Positions 55,835 through 64,000 are shown, counted from the first letter of the stretch. The stretch is DNA of 64,000 nucleotides from Hymenobacter wooponensis (GCF_004745865.1 NZ_SRKZ01000001.1:434001-498000), one strand, 5' to 3'. Made by a program: numbers and translations. Notes: generated by a model from the letters alone, not told the origin.

Positions 55835-55940
55835 TTGTGAAGTGGTGAAGTGATGAGTTTGCTGTTCTGCTTGCCTGCCTTGTGCCTGTAGCGCCCCTAG
55901 GCCAGCAACACGTTACACTCACCATTTCACTACTTTACAA
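55835..55940. repeat. Intergenic foldback element E with CTAGGCC near its centre
   Basis: An imperfect 26-bp inverted repeat: the left arm at 55835-55860 (TTGTGAAGTGGTGAAGTGAT...) pairs with 55915-55940 at about 21 of 26 positions. CTAGGCC lies at 55897-55903, 12 bp off the midpoint. The right arm continues into iterated CACCATCT units to about 55962. It shares TCACCATTTCACTACTT with the element at 4521-4668. It lies between SusD and the MFS gene, inside the fructan unit. Confidence 0.6.
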
Positions 55941-55978
55941 CTTCACCATCTCACCATCTCACCCTTGAATTTCCCGCC

Positions 55979-57316
55979 GTGAAAAATAGCAACGTATTCT
56001 TTTGGTCCCTGGTGGTTGCGCTAGGCGGCTTCCTGTTCGGCTTCGATACCGCCGTGATTTCGGGAGCAGAAAAAGCCATCCAGCAGGTCTGGAGCCTGAG
56101 CCCCGTAGAGCATGGTTTCACCATCTCCATCGCCCTTATCGGTACCGTCTTTGGGGCCATCTTCGGCGGCATTCCTTCCGACAAGCTGGGCCGCCGCCAA
56201 ACGCTCATCTGGATTGCGGTGCTCTACTTTGTGTCGGCGCTGGGTGCGGCCCTCACCCACAGCTGGCTGGCGTTTGTGGTATTCCGCTTTTTGGGTGGCC
56301 TAGGTGTGGGCGCTTCCTCCGTTACGGCCCCGCTCTACATCTCGGAGGTGTCGCCGCGCGAGTCGCGGGGGCGCATGGTGAGCATGTTCCAGTTCAATAT
56401 TGTGCTGGGCATTCTGGTGGCCTACCTCTCCAACTACCTCCTGACGGGCGTGGGTGAGCAGGATTGGCGCTGGATGCTGGGCGTGCAGGTGGTGCCCGCG
56501 GCGCTGTTTTTCGTGCTGCTGTTCCGGGTGCCCGAAAGCCCTCGCTGGCTCATTGGGCGAGGCCGAGTGGAGGAAGGCCGCCGGATTCTGCACCTCATCA
56601 ACCCCACCTCCGCCGACGAAGACGTAACCAGCATCCTGACCACCAACGCCACCGACGAAGCCATGGTAGGCGGCCGGTCATTGTTCGCCAAGCAGTACCG
56701 CACCCCGGTGATGCTGGCCGTGCTATTCGCCGTGTTCAACCAAGTGTCGGGCATTAATGCCATCATCTACTTTGCCCCGCGCATTTTTGAAATGACTGGC
56801 CTAGGCAAGGGTTCGGCCCTGCTGTCGTCGGCGGGGTTGGGGTTGGTCAATTTTATCTTTACGCTGCTGGCCCGTCAGTTTATCGACCGCGTAGGCCGTC
56901 GCCAGCTCATGCTCATTGGCTCCTACGGGGTTATTGCCACGCTGGGCCTGGTGTCATGGGCGTTTTACACCGAGAACTTTGGGGCGCTGGGTGGCATGTT
57001 GGTGCCGGTGCTGCTGTTCGTGTACATCGCCTTTTTCGCCTTCTCGCAGGGCGCTGTTATCTGGGTATTCATCTCCGAAATCTTCCCTAATACCGTACGG
57101 GCCAAAGGGCAGGCGCTGGGCTCTTCCACGCACTGGGTAATGGCCGCCATCATTGCTTTCACGTTTCCCTACCTGGCCGAAAAGCTGGGCGGCGGCCACA
57201 CCTTCGCCTTTTTCTGCGCCATGATGGTGCTGCAGCTACTGTACGTGTGGCGCCTGATGCCCGAAACCAAAGGCACCTCCCTGGAACAGCTCGAAAAGAC
57301 GCTAGTCATTCACTAG
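55979..57316 (+). CDS. MFS sugar porter (probable fructose/hexose importer)
   Basis: 445 residues, 12 membrane helices. Start is GTG at 55979 (KNSNVFFWSLVVALGGFLFGFDTAVISG follows directly, the family's first helix). Sugar-porter signatures: DKLGRRQTL after helix 2-3, RVPESPRWLIGRGR (about 182-195), the central NQVSGINAIIYFAP (about 252-265), DRVGRRQLM, and the C-terminal PETKGTSLEQLE. It sits between SusD and fructokinase, so uptake of fructose released in the periplasm is likely (inference). The TAG stop lies inside CTAGGCC. Confidence 0.93.
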   Translation: MKNSNVFFWSLVVALGGFLFGFDTAVISGAEKAIQQVWSLSPVEHGFTISIALIGTVFGAIFGGIPSDKLGRRQTLIWIAVLYFVSALGAALTHSWLAFVVFRFLGGLGVGASSVTAPLYISEVSPRESRGRMVSMFQFNIVLGILVAYLSNYLLTGVGEQDWRWMLGVQVVPAALFFVLLFRVPESPRWLIGRGRVEEGRRILHLINPTSADEDVTSILTTNATDEAMVGGRSLFAKQYRTPVMLAVLFAVFNQVSGINAIIYFAPRIFEMTGLGKGSALLSSAGLGLVNFIFTLLARQFIDRVGRRQLMLIGSYGVIATLGLVSWAFYTENFGALGGMLVPVLLFVYIAFFAFSQGAVIWVFISEIFPNTVRAKGQALGSSTHWVMAAIIAFTFPYLAEKLGGGHTFAFFCAMMVLQLLYVWRLMPETKGTSLEQLEKTLVIH

Positions 57317-57501
57317 GCCACTCCAGCGCAACTCGTAATGTCTTGCACGCTGCTTACTTCGCATGAATAAACCGGCATGCTAAGCGGTGTGGCGCTGGTA
57401 TAGTGCTAGGCCAGTAGGAAGCCAAAGCTAGAGCTGCTTCAGCAAGCGAGCTGCTTTGCCGCCACACGGCATGACCTTCTAAAATCTATCTATCGAAATC
57501 C

Positions 57502-58395
57502 ATGTCTGACAAGAAAATAGTCTGCTTTGGCGAAGTGCTGTGGGACGTACTTCCCTCAGGCAAGCAGCCTGGCGGCGCGCCCTTCAACGTAGCCGTGCAC
57601 CTGCACCAGCTAGGCCTGTCTGCCGACCTCATCAGCCGCGTCGGCGATGATGATTTAGGAACGGAACTCCTTGAATTTATTGAATCGAAAGGCCTGCGCA
57701 CCGACTTTGTGCAGCATGGCAAAACCCACCTCACGGGCGTTGTAAAAGCCAACGTTGATGACGCTAACGAAGTGACCTACAAGATTGTGCAACCTGTGGC
57801 CTGGGACTACATCCAGTATGATGTCGCCTTGGAAAAGCTAGTGGCTGAAGCGGACATGTTTGTTTTCGGCAGCCTGGCCGCCCGCCAGACCGCTACCCGC
57901 GAAACGCTGTATCGCCTGCTGGCCCATGCCAAGTTCAAGGTCTTCGACGTGAACATGCGCCCGCCGCACTACTCCAAAGAAGTAGTGAAGTACCTACTCG
58001 AAAAGGCCGATTTGGTGAAGATGAATCACCACGAGCTGGCCGAAATTATGGCCTGGTTTGGCGAGGAAACGGATAAGCCAGCCGCCATGCAGTGGCTGGC
58101 CACTCGCTTCGACCTGCAAACCGTGTGCGTGACCTGCGGAGCCGATGGCGCCCTCCTCTGGACCAGTGGCCAGCTCTACCGCGCGCCCGGCGTTTCGGTG
58201 GAAGTGAAGGACACCATCGGCAGCGGCGACGCCTTTTTGGCGGCCCTGCTTAAAGGCTGGCAAGCCGGCCAAGAGCCCGCTGAGGCCCTGCGCTTCGCCT
58301 GCGCTACCGGCGCCCTAGTTGCTACTCATTTGGGCGCAACGCCTGCTTTCTCAGAGGCTGATGTAGCGGAGCTTCTGGCCGCGCAAGTGGCCTAG
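57502..58395 (+). CDS. Fructokinase, PfkB family
   Basis: Phosphorylates fructose to fructose 6-phosphate (context). 297-residue ribokinase-fold enzyme: CFGEVLWDVLPSG start, substrate motif GGAPFNVAVHLHQLG (about 24-38), and the C-terminal catalytic DTIGSGDAFLAALLKG (about 234-249) with the Asp base. Sugar specificity is not certain from motifs, but the GH32 and MFS neighbours and the family's short GGAPFNVA signature favour fructose. The TAG stop is part of GGCCTAGGCC. Confidence 0.93.
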   Translation: MSDKKIVCFGEVLWDVLPSGKQPGGAPFNVAVHLHQLGLSADLISRVGDDDLGTELLEFIESKGLRTDFVQHGKTHLTGVVKANVDDANEVTYKIVQPVAWDYIQYDVALEKLVAEADMFVFGSLAARQTATRETLYRLLAHAKFKVFDVNMRPPHYSKEVVKYLLEKADLVKMNHHELAEIMAWFGEETDKPAAMQWLATRFDLQTVCVTCGADGALLWTSGQLYRAPGVSVEVKDTIGSGDAFLAALLKGWQAGQEPAEALRFACATGALVATHLGATPAFSEADVAELLAAQVA

Positions 58396-58446
58396 GCCAG
58401 CTTTCATCCATTAGGTTTACCAGCTCCTATTTCTCTTTCCACCCGC

Positions 58447-59970
58447 ATGAAAAACGCTTTTGTTCTGGCCCTTTCTTTGGTCAGCCTAACGGCTCTAGGC
58501 CAGTCGCAGCCCAAACCCGTGCCGCCAGCTACGCCGCAATACCGCCCAGCTTACCACTTTACGCCGGCCGCTCATTGGATGAACGACCCCAACGGCATGG
58601 TGTATTACAAGGGCACCTACCACCTGTTTTTCCAGCATTACCCTGAGGGAATGGAGTGGGGACCCATGCACTGGGGCCATGCCACCAGCCAGGATTTGGT
58701 AAGCTGGAAAGAACAGTCGATTGCCCTCTTCCCCGACAAGTTGGGGATGATTTTCTCGGGTAGTGCCGTGGTAGATGAGAACAATACCTCCGGCTTTGGC
58801 AAGAATGGGCAGGTGCCGATGGTGGCCATCTTCACCCACCACAACCCCGACGAGGAAAAGAAAGGTACCCAGAAGCACCAATATCAAAGCCTGGCCTACA
58901 GCCTGGATGAAGGCAAAACCTGGACGAAGTACGAGGGCAACCCCGTGCTGCCCAACCCCGGCATTCAGGATTTCCGTGACCCCAAAGTGAGCTGGAATAC
59001 GGTAGCTAAAAAGTGGGTGATGACGCTAGCCACCAAAGACCGTATCACGTTTTACTCTTCCCCCAACCTAAAGGAGTGGACCAAGCTCAGCGAGTTTGGC
59101 GAAAAGCTGGGCGCCCATGGCGGCGTGTGGGAGTGCCCCGATCTTTTTCCGCTCACGCTGAATGGCAAAACCTACTGGGTTCTGCTGGTGAGCATCAACC
59201 CCGGCGGCCCCAACGGTGGCTCAGCCACCCAGTATTTCGTAGGCCAGTTTGATGGCAAGACCTTCACGCCCCAAACCATCACGCAAAAGTGGATTGACTG
59301 GGGCAAGGACGACTACGCCGGCGTAACTTGGAGCAACACCGGTGCCCGCAAGATTTTTCTCGGCTGGATGAGCAACTGGGAATACGCCAACCAGGCACCC
59401 ACTTCACCCTGGCGCAGCGCCATGACTACCCCGCGCGATTTAGCCCTCAAGCAGGTGGGTCAAGAGATATATCTTACCTCCTCCCCTGCCCCAGAAGTAG
59501 CTAAGCTGGCGCAGTCCGCCCAAACCCTGAAGAACTTGACGGCGAAGTCTGAGCTAGGCCTATCGGACAAAATCAAACTAACCAGCCCGCAGTTTCAACT
59601 CAAACTCACCTCCAAGCAACTACAGGAGTTTGCCCTGGTACTATCAAACGCTGGCGGCGAGGAGCTGGTCATTGGCTACGATAAGCAGGCCAATCAATAC
59701 TACATCGACCGCAGCAAAGCGGGCCTCACCAGTTTCAGTGACAAGTTCTCCGGCCGCCACACCGGCCCGCGCTTGGCCACTAGCCCTGCCGCCGACCTTA
59801 CGCTCCTCTTCGATGCAACTTCCGTGGAGCTCTTTGCCGATGGGGGCCTGACCACGATGACGGAAATCTTCTTCCCGAAGCAGCCTTTCACGCAACTCAA
59901 GCTTCGTTCCGGAACAGGTATCACGTTTGATGCGCTTTCCTATTCTAAGCTCGCGGTGGCAGTGAAATAG
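58447..59970 (+). CDS. GH32 fructanase (levanase / exo-beta-fructosidase)
   Basis: Hydrolyses fructans such as levan or inulin, or sucrose-type oligosaccharides, to fructose. 507 residues; signal peptide (1-19, LTALGQ). Five-bladed GH32 propeller (about 33-350): nucleophile Asp in HWMNDPNGM (near 42), RDP motif in FRDPKVSW (near 177-183), acid/base Glu in VWECPDLFP (near 226). A beta-sandwich follows (about 365-505). It lies 51 bp after fructokinase. Exo versus endo action cannot be read from these motifs. A strong terminator follows. Confidence 0.96.
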   Translation: MKNAFVLALSLVSLTALGQSQPKPVPPATPQYRPAYHFTPAAHWMNDPNGMVYYKGTYHLFFQHYPEGMEWGPMHWGHATSQDLVSWKEQSIALFPDKLGMIFSGSAVVDENNTSGFGKNGQVPMVAIFTHHNPDEEKKGTQKHQYQSLAYSLDEGKTWTKYEGNPVLPNPGIQDFRDPKVSWNTVAKKWVMTLATKDRITFYSSPNLKEWTKLSEFGEKLGAHGGVWECPDLFPLTLNGKTYWVLLVSINPGGPNGGSATQYFVGQFDGKTFTPQTITQKWIDWGKDDYAGVTWSNTGARKIFLGWMSNWEYANQAPTSPWRSAMTTPRDLALKQVGQEIYLTSSPAPEVAKLAQSAQTLKNLTAKSELGLSDKIKLTSPQFQLKLTSKQLQEFALVLSNAGGEELVIGYDKQANQYYIDRSKAGLTSFSDKFSGRHTGPRLATSPAADLTLLFDATSVELFADGGLTTMTEIFFPKQPFTQLKLRSGTGITFDALSYSKLAVAVK

Positions 59971-59993
59971 TCTCTCCCGTATGGCAAACAAAA

Positions 59994-60021
59994 GGCCCCC
60001 GTTCTCTGGAGAACGGGGGCC
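59994..60021 (+). terminator. Intrinsic terminator after GH32
   Basis: GGCCCCCGTTCTC pairs with GAGAACGGGGGCC across a 2-nt loop; outer bases CAAAC / GTTTG extend the pairing. It follows the GH32 stop by 23 bp and closes the fructan unit. Confidence 0.92.
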
Positions 60022-60101
60022 ATTCGTTTGCGAGATGTTCGTTAGTGCTTACCCTAGGCCACTCATAACTGGTTACTCCATTTGCACACAGGGATAAACG
60101 C

Positions 60102-60135
60102 AAAAAACCGCCGCACCCAAAGGGTTGCGGCGGTT
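60102..60135 (-). terminator. Intrinsic terminator after carbonic anhydrase
   Basis: On the minus strand AACCGCCGCAACCC pairs with GGGTGCGGCGG-TT (one mismatch) and is followed by TTTTTT, a classical terminator 61 bp after the carbonic anhydrase stop. Confidence 0.88.
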
Positions 60136-60195
60136 CCACACATCGAAGGCGCACTCCCCTCAGACTACGCCCGATGATATCGTTTAAGCGAGAAA

Positions 60196-60978
60196 CTAGT
60201 CAACTTTGCTTAGCTGCTTGCTTTCGCTCTTTTCGGCTTTTCTATCTTCCTTGGCCTGCTCACTGCTTGCCTTCAGCGACGGACGGTTTTCCGTAACTTC
60301 CTGGCCAACTTGCTCTTCCAACACTTCCTCTGCATGAGCCGCCATTTCGGTGCTGTAGATATGATCGAGCTCACTTAGTCGAGCACCTTCTACTTCCAAA
60401 TCCTTCAGCAGGCCTTCCTTAATGTCGTACACCAAGCCGTGCAGACGGGGCGGGTTCGGCGTTTTCCAGGCATTCTGGATGATATTGGTTTTGGCCAGAT
60501 TACGCACTTGCTCAATCACGTTCAGCTCAACAAGGCGGCGCAGGCGCTGGCTTTCATCCTTAATGCGCAAGAACTCCGTTTCGTGCACCCGAATTACGTC
60601 GCGGATGTTGGTGAGCCAGCCGTCGATGAGACCGTATTGCTTGTTAGTAGCCGCGGCAGCTACGCCACCGCAACCGTAGTGCCCTACCACCATAATATCT
60701 TGTACGCCTAACACTTCAACCGCATATTGCAGTACCGATAGCAGGTTGAAGTCGGTGTGCACCACCATATTAGCAATGTTGCGGTGCACGAACATTTCGC
60801 CGGGGCCGGTACCCGTGATGGCGCTGGCAGGCACGCGCGAGTCGGAGCAGCCGATGAACAGATAACGGGGCTTTTGGCCGTCGGCTAGGCGCTCAAAAAA
60901 CTGAGGGTCGGCAGCACGCTGCTTTTCTACCCATTTGCGATTATTCTCCAGAATTGGCTCAATGCCTTCCATATGCAA
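60196..60978 (-). CDS. Beta-class carbonic anhydrase
   Basis: Interconverts CO2 and bicarbonate. 260 residues (an internal ATG two codons on is also possible). Zinc ligands: Cys and Asp in FIGCSDSRVP (about 38-47), His and Cys in GHYGCGG (about 98-104), plus the HRNIAN motif (about 65-70). The last about 60 residues beyond the family core are charged and Glu/Lys/Ser-rich (SLKASSEQAKEDRKAEKSES), probably disordered. It follows the SulP gene by 86 bp on the same strand; SulP-carbonic anhydrase pairing suggests bicarbonate handling. Confidence 0.95.
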   Translation of the reverse strand: MHMEGIEPILENNRKWVEKQRAADPQFFERLADGQKPRYLFIGCSDSRVPASAITGTGPGEMFVHRNIANMVVHTDFNLLSVLQYAVEVLGVQDIMVVGHYGCGGVAAAATNKQYGLIDGWLTNIRDVIRVHETEFLRIKDESQRLRRLVELNVIEQVRNLAKTNIIQNAWKTPNPPRLHGLVYDIKEGLLKDLEVEGARLSELDHIYSTEMAAHAEEVLEEQVGQEVTENRPSLKASSEQAKEDRKAEKSESKQLSKVD

Positions 60979-61064
60979 TGTGGTTGAGGGGTGGGTGATG
61001 GTGAGTGGACGCTACGAACAGTGCGGGTTTGGAACTACTACCTAAACAGTTTTGGCTGCCCAGC

Positions 61065-62672
61065 TTAGTGGCCTAGCACCTGCACCTGAGGAATGGCGCG
61101 CAACTCCAGGTCAATGCCCCGCTCATGAGCGGAGAGGCGGAAATTTTCAATGGCTTCCAGCACATCGTAGTCGATAGAAGCCGACCCAGTACCGTCTAGC
61201 ACCACGTGGGAGCCATTAGGGAGAGAGTTCAGGACTTTCACGATGCTGGCTTTATTCAGAAACGAAACCTGCTCTGCTAGTTTCAAATGCACAAGTCCGC
61301 CTTGGCGTGGCGTTTCCTCATGCACGAAGAATGCTGACTCGTAATTCGCCTTCAGAATGTAGAAGATGCCTACTGCTAGGCCTATTGTTACGCCCTTAAG
61401 CAGATCGGTAAACAGGATGGCCACGATGGTGACGATGAAAGGCAGAAACTGCTGCCAGCCCAGTTGCCATTGGGTGCGGTAAAGCGTTGGTTTGGTCAAA
61501 CGGAAGCCTACTACCAGTAACACCGCTGCCAGCGCCGACAATGGTATCCAATTTAGCATGGGCGCCAGGAACAACAGGCTCAGTAGCAGCAGCATGCCAT
61601 GAATAAAGGCCGACATCTTGCTCTGGCCGCCGGCGTTGATGTTGGCCGAGCTCCGAACGATTACCGCCGTTAGCGGTAGGCCACCCAAAAAGCCTGCTAC
61701 AATGTTGCCAGTGCCCTGTGCCATCAACTCTCGGTTAGGTGGGGTAGTGCGCTTATGAGGGTCGAGTTTATCTACGGCTTCTACGCTCAAAAGGCTCTCT
61801 AGCGAAGCCACAATGGCAATAGTGAAGGCCAGCACATAAGTAGACGTTCTGGTCAGGGCACTCCAATCGGGGCGCGGCAGCTCCGCCACCAAGCTATCGA
61901 AGGAGGTAATAATGGGCAGCTTCACCAGGTGCTCAGGACGCACTTGCAGAGACGGCGCTAGTTTACCCAGCAACAAGTTGAGGCCGATGGATAGCACTAC
62001 TACAATAAGGGCCCCGGGCACCTGCCGCAGTGCTTTCACGCTCTTTACGGCCTTACTATCCCACATCAGCAGCACTGCCAGCGAAATCAGGCCAATGAGC
62101 GCTGAGCCCCAACTGATGGCATTAGCCGCGGCGGCAATTGCTGTAAACGTATTCTGCCCATTGAATTGCAGAAAGTCCATGTCCTCGAAGTAGTCCGTAT
62201 CGGCTCCGAGGAAGTGAGGAATTTGCTTGAGAATTAGAATAAGGCCAATGGCAGCCAACATCCCCCGGATGACGGAGGTAGGGAAATACAATCCAATGAT
62301 GCCAGCACGGGCTAGGCCTAGGCCTATCTGCAGCACACCGGCTATCATGGTAGCCACTAGTACTGCCTCAAACGAGCCGAGCGTATGAATGGCTCCCACC
62401 ATAATGGCCGTGAGGCCGGCAGCGGGGCCGCTTACGCTCAGTTGCGACCCACTAGCCCAAGAAACCAGTAGCCCACCTACAATACCGGTAATGATGCCGG
62501 CCAGTAAAGGAGCTCCCGAAGCCAGCGAAATGCCCAGGCATAAGGGTAGCGCCACCAAAAACACCACCAATCCCGACGGAGCATCCTGGCCAAGGGTGCT
62601 AAAATAGCCAGCGACTCCAGCGGGAGTTGTGGCAGCGGAATTAGCCGACGAAGCCTGACGGGATTTTAACAT
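61065..62672 (-). CDS. SulP-family anion transporter with STAS domain
   Basis: 535 residues. Ten or more membrane helices, starting with SGLVVFLVALPLCLGISLASGAPL (family helix TM1 signature), central DKLDPHKRTTPPNRELMAQGTGNIVAGFLGGLPLT and a C-terminal STAS domain (about 445-535: VHLKLAEQVSFLNKASIVKVL, VVLDGTGSASIDYDVLEAI). Members move sulfate, bicarbonate or other anions. Adjacency to carbonic anhydrase downstream favours bicarbonate (inference). First gene of a two-gene leftward unit. Confidence 0.95.
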   Translation of the reverse strand: MLKSRQASSANSAATTPAGVAGYFSTLGQDAPSGLVVFLVALPLCLGISLASGAPLLAGIITGIVGGLLVSWASGSQLSVSGPAAGLTAIMVGAIHTLGSFEAVLVATMIAGVLQIGLGLARAGIIGLYFPTSVIRGMLAAIGLILILKQIPHFLGADTDYFEDMDFLQFNGQNTFTAIAAAANAISWGSALIGLISLAVLLMWDSKAVKSVKALRQVPGALIVVVLSIGLNLLLGKLAPSLQVRPEHLVKLPIITSFDSLVAELPRPDWSALTRTSTYVLAFTIAIVASLESLLSVEAVDKLDPHKRTTPPNRELMAQGTGNIVAGFLGGLPLTAVIVRSSANINAGGQSKMSAFIHGMLLLLSLLFLAPMLNWIPLSALAAVLLVVGFRLTKPTLYRTQWQLGWQQFLPFIVTIVAILFTDLLKGVTIGLAVGIFYILKANYESAFFVHEETPRQGGLVHLKLAEQVSFLNKASIVKVLNSLPNGSHVVLDGTGSASIDYDVLEAIENFRLSAHERGIDLELRAIPQVQVLGH

Positions 62673-62932
62673 GCGGGGAGGGGAGTAATAGGGCCGGCAC
62701 CTAGCATCTATAGCAAGGTTTAATGCAAGTGTAGCCCCTCTTCGTTAAGCCCGTGTTAAAAGAGAATTAAAAGGAAATTAAAACAATAAATACAATGCTG
62801 TCAGCCATTTAAACCCACTTTTGAGAGTTGCTTTCTCAGCAGGTATTACAGAAGCCACTTCTTATTTCTACAAATAATTTAGCCTCATGGGATTATAACC
62901 ATATTGGCTAGGCCAGTGCCCACTTAGAAAGG

Positions 62933-64000
62933 TTAGCTGCGGGCTGCGGGCAGGTCTAGCAGTACCGTGGTACCGTGGCCTAGCTCACTCTCCACGCGCA
63001 CCTCTCCCCCATGTAGCTCCATAATTTTAGCAGTGAGCGGCAGCCCAATGCCGTGGCCCGGCACATTCCGGACGGCATCGGCCCGGAAGAAAGGCACGAA
63101 CACCTGGCGGCGGTCTGAGTCCGTCATGCCCACGCCTTGGTCGCGCACCTCTAGCTGCACCCGTCCGGCTGGCCCTCTGAGGGCGGCTACTACCGGAGCG
63201 CTACGGCCGACCGAGAATTTACAGGCATTCTCAAGGATGTTTAGAAAAGCCGACAGCAACAACGCCTCGTTCCCCTGCACGGCATAAGGCGCCACCCGCG
63301 CGGGCCCCACAGGCTCGCTAAAGTCTAGGTCAACGCGGCAGGTTGGATGGCGACGTAATACCTCCTCATGCGCCTGCAGCAACAGCTCATCAAGGCGCAC
63401 CAACGTGAGCGGTACCTGGGAAGGATCATCCGAAGCCCGGGCAATCTGGAGTAACCCGTTGGTGAGGTCCTTGAGCAGGCGGGCGGCATCTAGCGTACTT
63501 TGCAGCACTTGGCGGTACTCCTGCGGCGTGCGTTCCTGCTGCATCAGGGCCACTTCCAACTGCCCAATCAGTACGGTAAGAGGAGTGCGCAATTCATGCG
63601 AGGCATCTCGCACAAAAGTCCGCTGGCCGGCAAAGGCCGTTTCCAGCCGATCAAGCAAGCTGTTAAAGCGCCCCGCCAGCAACGATACTTCATCCTGCCC
63701 ATCAGCCTGCGACAAGCGCCGGTGTAAGTCGGAGGCTGTAATGCTGTCTACCTCTTGCACGATGCGCTGCATAGGCCGCAGAGCCTGGCCGGCAAAAAAC
63801 CAGCCCCCAATCCCTACGATAACAAACGACGCGAGTAGGCCACTCGTCAGCACTGTCCGCAGGTCGTTGAGCTTCTGGCGGCTGTCGGCATCCACTGAAG
63901 ATGCCACTACCACAAAGTCACCGCGGTGTGCATCGCGGTAGAGCAGGCCTACGGTTTGGCGGTAATCGGGCTCCAGCACCACCTCTCGTCCATCGGCCCG
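62933..64000 (-). CDS. Sensor histidine kinase (partial, N-terminus beyond right edge)
   Basis: The frame is open to the right edge (…RADGREVVLEPDYRQTVGLLYRDA), so the N-terminus lies outside; an internal start at 63982 is not supported. Visible: part of a periplasmic sensor region, a membrane helix (TSGLLASFVIVGIGGWFFAG), a HAMP domain (ALRPMQRIVQEVDSITASDLHRRL), HisKA with phospho-His in FVRDASHELRTPL, and HATPase with N-box NILENACKF and DQGVGMTDSDR. The layout is that of heavy-metal/CusS-like kinases. A response regulator gene is expected just outside the window (inference). Confidence 0.93.
   Translation of the reverse strand, partial: RADGREVVLEPDYRQTVGLLYRDAHRGDFVVVASSVDADSRQKLNDLRTVLTSGLLASFVIVGIGGWFFAGQALRPMQRIVQEVDSITASDLHRRLSQADGQDEVSLLAGRFNSLLDRLETAFAGQRTFVRDASHELRTPLTVLIGQLEVALMQQERTPQEYRQVLQSTLDAARLLKDLTNGLLQIARASDDPSQVPLTLVRLDELLLQAHEEVLRRHPTCRVDLDFSEPVGPARVAPYAVQGNEALLLSAFLNILENACKFSVGRSAPVVAALRGPAGRVQLEVRDQGVGMTDSDRRQVFVPFFRADAVRNVPGHGIGLPLTAKIMELHGGEVRVESELGHGTTVLLDLPAARS

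Noticed and set aside
1..64000. tRNA, rRNA, CRISPR arrays, insertion sequences, prophage
   Set aside because: Looked for typical T-loop sequences, regular spaced repeats, transposase motifs and phage genes; none seen. The dispersed hairpins have no encoded transposase in the window.

Overview
The window reads as chromosomal DNA of a member of the Bacteroidota, most likely a Hymenobacter-like member of the Cytophagales. Evidence: two complete SusC/SusD pairs, a hybrid two-component sensor of the Bacteroidota type, lipoproteins with Bacteroidota-style N-termini, little visible Shine-Dalgarno signal, moderately high GC, and a strongly over-represented GGCCTAG motif. The genus is an inference. 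No tRNA, rRNA, CRISPR array, transposase or phage gene was seen.

Left part (1-16.6 kb): a pectin / rhamnogalacturonan utilisation locus. One leftward unit holds kduD, kduI, a rhamnogalacturonan acetylesterase, a pectin methylesterase and a GH43 enzyme that runs off the left edge. A second leftward unit holds SusC, SusD, a fused acetylesterase-GH28 polygalacturonase, a small unknown gene and a GH105 unsaturated galacturonyl hydrolase. A LacI-type regulator lies between them. An identical 27-bp imperfect palindrome sits upstream of both units and is the best candidate for its operator. The genes fit import of oligogalacturonides, removal of methyl and acetyl groups, depolymerisation, and conversion of the unsaturated sugar acid by KduI/KduD.

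Middle part (16.6-43.4 kb): housekeeping and accessory genes. These include small membrane proteins, an unusual Lgt-like membrane protein with a beta-barrel-like tail, three alpha/beta hydrolases in a row, a TPR histidine kinase tail-to-tail with a sigma54-type response regulator, two translationally coupled AraC regulators behind a candidate sigma54 promoter with an upstream array of CTCCGAAA half-sites, a flavin disulfide reductase, an AraC-SDR pair, a quinone/electrophile defence group (old yellow enzyme, MhqD-like esterase, MhqO-like dioxygenase), topoisomerase III, and several unknown proteins.

Right part (43.7-64 kb): galK-galT, a small secreted protein, a Fur-family regulator, and then a fructan (levan/inulin) utilisation locus. 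The locus has a hybrid sensor with a sugar-binding sensor domain, SusC, SusD, an MFS sugar porter, fructokinase and a GH32 fructanase. The window closes with a beta-carbonic anhydrase / SulP transporter pair and a truncated sensor histidine kinase.

Two signals cut across all regions. GGCCTAG (or its complement) occurs about 90 times by eye where about 8 would be expected. Several long intergenic inverted repeats, including some inside the polysaccharide operons, carry this heptamer almost exactly at their dyad centre.
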